Shown here piece after piece: positions 8,401-12,866 of a DNA stretch of 12,866 nucleotides (positions are counted from its first letter, which is position 1; the number at the start of each line of letters is the position of its first letter). The position numbers and the translations under genes are program-made. The DNA is from Flavobacteriales bacterium (GTDB taxonomy: Bacteria > Bacteroidota > Bacteroidia > Flavobacteriales_D > Sanyastnellaceae), in assembly GCA_015660615.1 (NCBI GenBank), contig DQKQ01000172.1:1-12866 (forward strand), written 5' to 3'. Below the pieces are notes generated by a model. It was given only the letters and a program-made list of their open reading frames with translations, had not been told where the DNA came from and did not search any database.

Positions 8401-8774
8401 TTACCAGAATGGGAGTCGTCATTAATTTGGTCTGAAAGCTGAAGAGTGTTTAATAGCTTATCCCTTACTTCAGGAAAGTGATCCCCAACTATGCGGCTTG
8501 CGTCCTCATGGCTAATAACCCTACCTAAACGAAAAAGCCTTAACAAAGGCAGAATCACCATTACTAATATCACACCAGCTACAAGTAGAGCAAACCCCCA
8601 GAACAAAAGGGTTCGTGTAAGCACCCCAAACCTCCCTAAAAACTCAATCCCGGTCAGGATTAAAAAACCGACAGTTACAATACCTGCGGCCACAATAGAG
8701 CCACGCAAAGCCTGATTGCGGTAGTACTTTCTGATAAAAGCATCCAGTTTTTCTATTAGAGAGTTGTAAATCAT
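5439..8774 (-). CDS. DUF4175-family large membrane/coiled-coil protein
   Basis: This is a 1111-residue envelope protein of unknown function, in the size range of Bacteroidota DUF4175 proteins. Three hydrophobic helices are visible at roughly residues 25-45, 53-80 and 158-178. Between them is a cytosol-sized segment with DASRIVGDHFPEVRDKLLNT. Residues ~190-480 form a beta-rich, probably periplasmic region. Residues ~490-790 are almost pure Glu/Lys/Gln/Leu coiled coil. Residues ~890-960 are a Gly/Ser/Lys/Gln-rich linker, and a final helical segment ends at EVD. The distant alphaproteobacterial relative TIGR02302 has a similar membrane-plus-Gln-rich-coil layout, as I recall it. It starts at ATG 8774 and is the first gene of the operon leading to the ATPase, ybeY and mnmG. 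The coil could span the periplasm, but that is a guess; no catalytic motif is seen. Confidence 0.85.
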   Translation of the reverse strand: MIYNSLIEKLDAFIRKYYRNQALRGSIVAAGIVTVGFLILTGIEFLGRFGVLTRTLLFWGFALLVAGVILVMVILPLLRLFRLGRVISHEDASRIVGDHFPEVRDKLLNTLQLSDQINDDSHSGNNDLLIASVDQKISELSPIAFTKAIDLSENLVYLKYALGPIIVLIAILIWRPLVVSESTDRLINHRTSFETPAPFRYEVVSMPLKTPRGERFNFIVKIVGSSIPSTVFLEEGGNRYRMEHLVGDMFRYTFTSLRLNTDFKCSANGWDSPVYTLLALPIPLVKEFTLVADPPGYTGLEQVTQYNNGDIMVAEGTSINWECRVKDTDRLRMRIGDSLVTPINITGNVFSASWRSINTLPYWFIPENEDLGAVDSMRYSIRVIADRRPIIKIEESEDSISRKIKYFSGSVSDDYGFSKLAFAVRETGKKTAVYTILDRPRGKNDNIFFVWDFQDRELIAGETIEYWMEVWDNDGVNGAKSTKTSTGVFSAPTKQDLLAERDESDDEIASNIEDAVERAEELRREMESFKERLREEREMDWQDKKALEELLKKQEELKNELDEVKKANQIKNERLNEFSPQNERILEKQEELQKIMNDVMSDELRELYEKMQELMEDMNPDELQKQLDKIDVGQDALEKELDRALEQFKQLEWEVKMEELIEEMKELAEKQGDLAKKTEGEELPSDQLKKEQELLNDSFDELKEKINELEKDNTDLENPNPMLNSEDEEKSISDDQKESTEDLEKGKEKKAAEKQKSAAEKMKELAQKMESMQMQSQEESEEEDMEALRALLENIITLSFDEEELMANLRTTESQDPRYVTHGKTQRFLKDGSKMVADSLFELSLRVRQLASAVNREIGLVNHHMDKALVGFADRRTSEIVTNQQYVMTSFNNLALLLDEALKQMQNKQECKNPGSGNCNKPGGSGSKPSPKAGDIKKMQEALGKKLEQMKKQMGENSNKGESGKKGQGMSKQLAEMAAQQAALREMAKQRAKDLNEDGSGEGNDMKKIAQEMEELERDIINRNVDISTLERQRDILSRLLDAEEADRIRGEKNERKSRVGNQSLHPDSPQMIDYLRNKANELELLRTVPADLVPYYRDKVNDYFNTLDVE

Positions 8775-8836
8775 ATTAAGACCCTTAAAGGTACGTATCT
8801 TACGCTTTCATTTGTTACTAAACAAGAATATCAGAC
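8775..8836. promoter_or_regulatory. Divergent intergenic promoter region (DUF4175 operon / LTD protein)
   Basis: These 62 bases must hold promoters for both divergent transcripts. On the minus strand TACCTTTA (8793-8786) differs from the Bacteroidota -7 consensus TAnnTTTG only in its last base. It lies so close to the DUF4175 ATG that the leader would be only about 5 bases. No good -7 match was found for the plus strand. A short inverted repeat TTGTT-ACTA-AACAA overlaps the region. The assignment is weak. Confidence 0.3.
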
Positions 8837-11800
8837 ATGCGTTCGATTTATATTTATTTATTTGCTGTGATTACAGTAGGCTCAATTTTTTCTACCAACG
8901 CTCAAGGTGTTGTAATTAACGAGGTTGATGCTATTGTAACTGATCCAAACCTTCAGTTTATTGAGCTGTATGGTGCTCCTAATTCAGGACTTGAAGGATA
9001 TTCCATTGCACTTGTAAGATCAATATGGCTTGGCGGGGGCGCTTATGGCGTTGAGGTTTATTCTGCGATATCTCTTGAAGGAATGCAGTTTGATTCGGAA
9101 GGATTTCTTGCAATTACTACGGATTTGGCATTACCTGTAGGAGCCCTTGCTATTTACGAGGCAGACCTTTCAACGATTGTAGTAGGGGAGGAGCCTCCAA
9201 CAGAAGATATCATCGATGCTTTAGTTTATGGCCCTGTCAATATGGGACCATCTCACCCACAGGTGTCAGGAATATTACAAGCTTTAGTCCCTCCCGGAAC
9301 AGGACTTTTATCAGAAGGGGATGAGGGAAACCCACAAGGACACTCAATGTCGAGACTTCCAGATGGCGGCGCACCCTTTGACCTAAGCTCATATACGATA
9401 CAGCCTTCATCTCAAGGAATAACGAATATTCTTGATTGTGCAGGAGGGTTTTTAGAAATCACGAATGCTGCAAATGACACCCTTTGTACAGACCAAGGCC
9501 CAGCAATTGCAACATTTAATCATATTACAGACGCCCCTACAGCATCCCTAACACTGCTTGTTGTTGACCCTATTGACGGAACCATTTTATCTTCAGCATC
9601 AGGATCGGCGATCAATTTTGAAGGCTTAGGAGACGGGCTGCTTGGTGTAGTTGCAGTTTCTCATGACTCGCCATTAGATGCAAGTTCTATAGAGACGGGA
9701 ATGCCGCTTTCCGGAGTGACTTCCTCAGGGTGTTTTTCTTTGAGCGAACAGCAGTACGTAATTTTTGTTGAAACATGTGAAATGCCAGCTTGTGATGGAG
9801 GAACGATGTTAGACGCAAGCGGGTCTGACGAGGTATTAGCTTGCTTAACACCAGATGGAACGATAGTAGCTTTCGGATATTACTCAGAAGCGGTTGAGGA
9901 CGATTTTTTATTTGCAATCTGCACAGACGAGGATACGATAATCACAACAATTGAGGCTCCGTTTTATGACTTTACGGATCTGGGAGTGAACGATTACCAT
10001 GTTTGGGGTATCAGCACACAAGGAGATATTAACCCTGAAACTATAGCGCCTGGAGCTTTTGTGGGTGGCGTAACAGCTTTAGAGTGTGATAGCGTCGGTG
10101 CTTCAGCTTTGGTTGTTTCAATATTAGAGTGTGGAGAAGCGGGACTCTGTGATGACCTTATTATTTCCGAGTATGTAGAAGGAGATAGTCACAATAAGGC
10201 AATAGAACTATTCAACCCTTCTGGCGCTGAGATAGATCTTACTCCATATACAATGGAGTTATATAATAATGGAGCGACTGAGCCGAATCAAGAATTGAAT
10301 TTAGCCGGTTCGCTGCTCCCTGGCGAAACATATGTAATTGGTAACTCACAAGCGACACCAGCCCTTCAAAACTTGAGCGACATTACCTCTCAGCTTACTT
10401 GGTACAACGGAAATGATGCTTTAGTATTAAGTAAAAACGGAGAAGCAATAGACATTATGGGAATTGTAGGACAAGATCTCGGTGAAGCATGGACAGTTTC
10501 TTCAGGAGGTGCTATGGCTGAACATACCCTGGTGAGAAAACCCAATGTTGGGCACGGAACGACTGACTGGGAAGAAGGTCAAACCCAGTGGGATTCATAT
10601 CCTCAAGATACTTTTGATTTTCTAGGCTCACATCAGGTTACTTGTGGCGGGCTTGGAACAATGTCTGTGGGGTTTGACGCGCCGGAATTGTATGTAAACG
10701 AAGGGGCGGGGGTTGTGGTTTCAATTTCACCGATTTACCCAATTGAAGATGTTGAAGTTGAGTTAAATATTGTAGGAGGAGATGCCATTGCGGGCATTGA
10801 TTTCCCAGACGTATTCCCACTAAGTTTTAACTTTGAAATGGGACTTTTAAATTCCCAATCCTTCAACTTTACTGCCATTGATGAAGAAGATCCAGAGCTT
10901 CAGGAGGATGTACTTATGGCATTGAGCATCACCTCTGGCGGAGCGACTCTCGGTATAGACACTTTGGTGATTCATATTTTACCATCAGACTTAGAATATC
11001 CAGTTTATGAAATAGATCAGGTTAGAGGAACAAACACCCAAGGAGTTCTTGACAGCATAGGTGTGGCGTGCGAGCTTAGAGTCATAGCTCACGGTTGGAA
11101 CGACTACCCTGCGGGCCTTCAATTCACACTCATAGACCCGACAAATGGAATAAACGTGTTCAGCCCTATCAGCGATTTTGATTATGACGTTGTTGAAGGA
11201 GATAGCATTCGAGTTAGGGGAGTCATAGATCAGTATTTAGGTTTAGCCCAAATAAGAATAGACACCCTCCTCTTTGAAGGCTCAGGCTTCCCCTCGGACA
11301 CACCTCAATTGGTATTTGAAATGAACGAGGAGACAGAATCAAGAATTATTACATTGAAATGTACAGAGCTCGTTGATTTGAACGACTGGACGAACACCAC
11401 ACCAGGATTTGATGTCCGACTTGACTTCGGCTCTCAGGAGATAATAATGAGAATAGATGCTAACACGAACTTATTTGGCACAACCGCTCCTATTGGAGTT
11501 TTCGGAGTAACGGGAATAGGTGGACAGCGCGACCTAAACGCGCCTTTTGTAGATGGATATATGATAACACCTCGCGGCCAATTTGACCTAACAGAACCTG
11601 TAAATGCAGACTTTATAGTTAACTCACCTTGGGACGGAGATAGTGGACCACTCGAAATTTTCAATCTAAGCACTGGAGCCTATAATTACTTGTGGAATAT
11701 GGGGGATGGAACCACTTACAACGATACAATACCGTCGCACAGCTATACAGAGGCGGGAACCTTTACAATTTATTTAACTGCGTTTAGCGAAAATGGAGAC

Positions 11801-12094
11801 TGCAGCTCTCAAACCTCTTTTGAGGTAGTTTCTAACTGGGTTAGAGTTGAAGAATTTTCAGGAATTATTTTGAACGCATTTCCAAACCCAACCTCAGACA
11901 AAGTTATCATTTCGTCTAAACACAAGGTGTTGTTCTATAGCATTTCAGACGCCCTAGGACGCATTGTAAAAAGCGAAGACGAAATAAACAGCCCCACATT
12001 TGAGGTTGACGCGAGCTCTTTAAATAACGGGGTTTACTCTATTAGTGTTCAATCTGAAAGCGGGCCCGGCTTGGTGAGGTTTATTAAAAACTAA
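8837..12094 (+). CDS. Secreted multidomain T9SS cargo: lamin-tail domains, OB-fold-like, PKD, sorting domain
   Basis: This 1085-residue exported protein has no visible catalytic site. A signal peptide (residues 1-23, cleavage after NAQ) precedes a lamin-tail domain starting VVINEVDAIV (24-~185). Residues ~218-432 hold two copies of a Flavobacteriales repeat of the ..NFEGLG..GVVAVSH.. / ..YDFTDLG..HVWGIST.. kind. A second lamin-tail domain starts at LIISEYVEGD (441-~600). A Calx-beta-like domain (~607-716) and a segment ~722-812 resembling the OB-fold domains of secreted nucleases (GLQFTLIDPTNGINVFSP, VVEGDSIRVRGVIDQYLG) follow. A PKD domain (NYLWNMGDGTTYND) spans ~921-998. The C-terminus from ~1010 (LNAFPNPTSDKVIISS ... 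LNNGVYSISV ... RFIKN) is a type A T9SS sorting domain. It should be secreted through T9SS and anchored at the cell surface or released. It converges on the phosphoesterase gene with a 4-base overlap; a joint extracellular nucleic-acid function is inference. Confidence 0.92.
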   Translation: MRSIYIYLFAVITVGSIFSTNAQGVVINEVDAIVTDPNLQFIELYGAPNSGLEGYSIALVRSIWLGGGAYGVEVYSAISLEGMQFDSEGFLAITTDLALPVGALAIYEADLSTIVVGEEPPTEDIIDALVYGPVNMGPSHPQVSGILQALVPPGTGLLSEGDEGNPQGHSMSRLPDGGAPFDLSSYTIQPSSQGITNILDCAGGFLEITNAANDTLCTDQGPAIATFNHITDAPTASLTLLVVDPIDGTILSSASGSAINFEGLGDGLLGVVAVSHDSPLDASSIETGMPLSGVTSSGCFSLSEQQYVIFVETCEMPACDGGTMLDASGSDEVLACLTPDGTIVAFGYYSEAVEDDFLFAICTDEDTIITTIEAPFYDFTDLGVNDYHVWGISTQGDINPETIAPGAFVGGVTALECDSVGASALVVSILECGEAGLCDDLIISEYVEGDSHNKAIELFNPSGAEIDLTPYTMELYNNGATEPNQELNLAGSLLPGETYVIGNSQATPALQNLSDITSQLTWYNGNDALVLSKNGEAIDIMGIVGQDLGEAWTVSSGGAMAEHTLVRKPNVGHGTTDWEEGQTQWDSYPQDTFDFLGSHQVTCGGLGTMSVGFDAPELYVNEGAGVVVSISPIYPIEDVEVELNIVGGDAIAGIDFPDVFPLSFNFEMGLLNSQSFNFTAIDEEDPELQEDVLMALSITSGGATLGIDTLVIHILPSDLEYPVYEIDQVRGTNTQGVLDSIGVACELRVIAHGWNDYPAGLQFTLIDPTNGINVFSPISDFDYDVVEGDSIRVRGVIDQYLGLAQIRIDTLLFEGSGFPSDTPQLVFEMNEETESRIITLKCTELVDLNDWTNTTPGFDVRLDFGSQEIIMRIDANTNLFGTTAPIGVFGVTGIGGQRDLNAPFVDGYMITPRGQFDLTEPVNADFIVNSPWDGDSGPLEIFNLSTGAYNYLWNMGDGTTYNDTIPSHSYTEAGTFTIYLTAFSENGDCSSQTSFEVVSNWVRVEEFSGIILNAFPNPTSDKVIISSKHKVLFYSISDALGRIVKSEDEINSPTFEVDASSLNNGVYSISVQSESGPGLVRFIKN

Positions 12095-12110
12095 GAACAA
12101 ACATCACCAA
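12071..12110. terminator. Imperfect inverted repeat across convergent stop codons
   Basis: TTGGTGAGGTTT (12071-12082) pairs with AAACATCACCAA (12099-12110) at 11 of 12 positions (one G/A mismatch), with a 16-base loop that contains both stop codons. Its position between two convergent genes fits a bidirectional transcription end. Neither side has a T-tract, so it is not a classical intrinsic terminator. Confidence 0.4.
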
Positions 12111-12866
12111 AAGCAGATAAAACTAACAATAGATCTCCTATTGTAATAGATCCGTCATTATTAGTGTCGCCGCTACAGGTTGCACCGATTTCACCACTGT
12201 TTAATAAATCCTCGGCGTCGCTAAGTCCATTTCCGTTCGTATCATAATTAAGGGGGTCTGTGATAAATAGCGAAAGCTCAATCCCGTCTGTAAGCCCATC
12301 TCCGTCAGTATCTTGAATTAATGGGTCTGTGAAGGTTATAAGGATTTCAACCTCATCTGACAGACCGTCAAGATCAGAGTCTGAACAGGCATCACCAAGA
12401 CCATCGAAGTTGAAGTCTGTTTGGTCTACATTTGATAAATCAGGGCAGTTGTCAAGGGCATCGAAGACCCCATCCCCATCAGTATCTGTTTGAGAAATTC
12501 CACCAACTAAAGCAAGGTCAGCCACTACCATGAAGTGGTCGGAAGCATCCTCAGCATCGTATAATTCAAGGTTATACTGAGCTAAACGAGCGGGAGGGAG
12601 GTCAGAGGTTTGGAGAGAATATGCGCGAAGGACTTCGATAACAGCGTCAGAAATAATAATATAATCTAATTTTCCAGGCATATATGACCCAGAATCATTC
12701 CTCCAAGTATAATCCATAGCCCTGTCGGTCAAGCGAGCAACAATTTGGGTGAGGTCGGAGGAGTCCCAATCGGGAGAAAAATCATCCCCATGAAGATTGT
12801 TATTAAAAATATCACCAGTTTCTAGAGTGTTTATGGGTCCAGAGAGCCCAACCATATTCAAATCCC
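12091..12866 (-). CDS. Endonuclease/exonuclease/phosphatase-family protein with TSP3 repeats and dockerin-like tail (N-terminus beyond window)
   Basis: This is the last 257 residues of a secreted-type EEP-fold phosphoesterase. The frame is open to the right edge and begins with DLN preceded by a codon ending GG, which fits the catalytic GD(L/F)N motif. YTWRNDS (52-58), KLDYIIISD (65-73) and the C-terminal catalytic ASDHFMVVADL (107-117, Asp109/His110) complete the EEP signatures in the right order. Calcium-binding thrombospondin type-3 repeats follow: DTDGDGVFDALDNCP (127-141), DSDLDGLSDEVE, DTDGDGLTDGIE and DTNGNGLSDAED. The protein ends in a single dockerin/EF-hand-like unit, GDTNNDGSITIGDLLLVLSA, then FGDVCS, with no T9SS sorting domain. 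The missing 5' part should hold the signal peptide and the first catalytic Glu/Asn residues. The substrate (DNA, RNA or a phospho-metabolite/lipid) cannot be determined. Confidence 0.87.
   Translation of the reverse strand, partial: DLNMVGLSGPINTLETGDIFNNNLHGDDFSPDWDSSDLTQIVARLTDRAMDYTWRNDSGSYMPGKLDYIIISDAVIEVLRAYSLQTSDLPPARLAQYNLELYDAEDASDHFMVVADLALVGGISQTDTDGDGVFDALDNCPDLSNVDQTDFNFDGLGDACSDSDLDGLSDEVEILITFTDPLIQDTDGDGLTDGIELSLFITDPLNYDTNGNGLSDAEDLLNSGEIGATCSGDTNNDGSITIGDLLLVLSAFGDVCS

Noticed and set aside
12061..12068. CGGGCCCG palindrome near the end of the T9SS protein gene
   Set aside because: Too short and without a loop; expected by chance in a GC-richer patch.
1..12866. RNA genes, CRISPR arrays, insertion sequences, prophage or defence genes
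   Set aside because: None supported: the window is almost fully covered by intact protein genes, and I saw no tRNA-like cloverleaf, rRNA segment, regular direct repeats, transposase or integrase motif.

Overview
The window looks like the chromosome of a marine-type Flavobacteriales member (Bacteroidota). The evidence is a large secreted protein ending in a type IX secretion (T9SS) sorting domain, a DUF4175 / RsbW-like ATPase / ybeY / mnmG gene order, a TAnnTTTG-type -7 element with AT-rich leaders, a Bacteroidota-style YbeY active site and a TlpA-type lipoprotein with a Bacteroidota-specific N-terminal domain. Coding density is very high: no gap exceeds about 60 bases, and no RNA gene, insertion sequence, prophage or CRISPR array was seen.

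Left part (1-2684). An ALDH7 / antiquitin-type aldehyde dehydrogenase (minus) is followed, with a 4-base TTGA stop/start overlap, by a lipoprotein gene that starts with TTG and runs off the left edge. A textbook Rho-independent terminator (long hairpin plus T6) lies inside the first 40 codons of that lipoprotein gene, which suggests translation-coupled attenuation. Divergent from the ALDH is a YkgJ-family Cys-cluster protein whose 5' end shares the short promoter region.

Middle part (2686-8774). Four minus-strand genes with gaps of 8 to 18 bases form one apparent operon, in transcription order: a 1111-residue DUF4175 membrane / coiled-coil protein, an RsbW/SpoIIAB-like ATP-binding protein, ybeY (rRNA maturation RNase) and mnmG (tRNA wobble-uridine modification). 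Both ybeY and mnmG appear to use TTG starts. Two parS-like ParB-binding palindromes are embedded in coding sequence: a perfect one in the 3' end of ybeY and a 15/16 match inside mnmG. They suggest an origin-proximal centromere-like region.

Right part (8837-12866). A 1085-residue T9SS cargo protein (two lamin-tail domains, a repeat region, a Calx-beta-like domain, an OB-fold-like domain, PKD, sorting domain) converges, with a 4-base overlap, on the 3' end of a secreted-type endonuclease/exonuclease/phosphatase-family protein. The latter carries thrombospondin type-3 calcium-binding repeats and a dockerin-like tail, and its N-terminus lies beyond the right edge. An imperfect inverted repeat spans their stop codons. 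The pair looks like extracellular nuclease or phosphoesterase biology, but this is inference. The strongest non-routine signals are the intragenic terminator and the paired parS sites.
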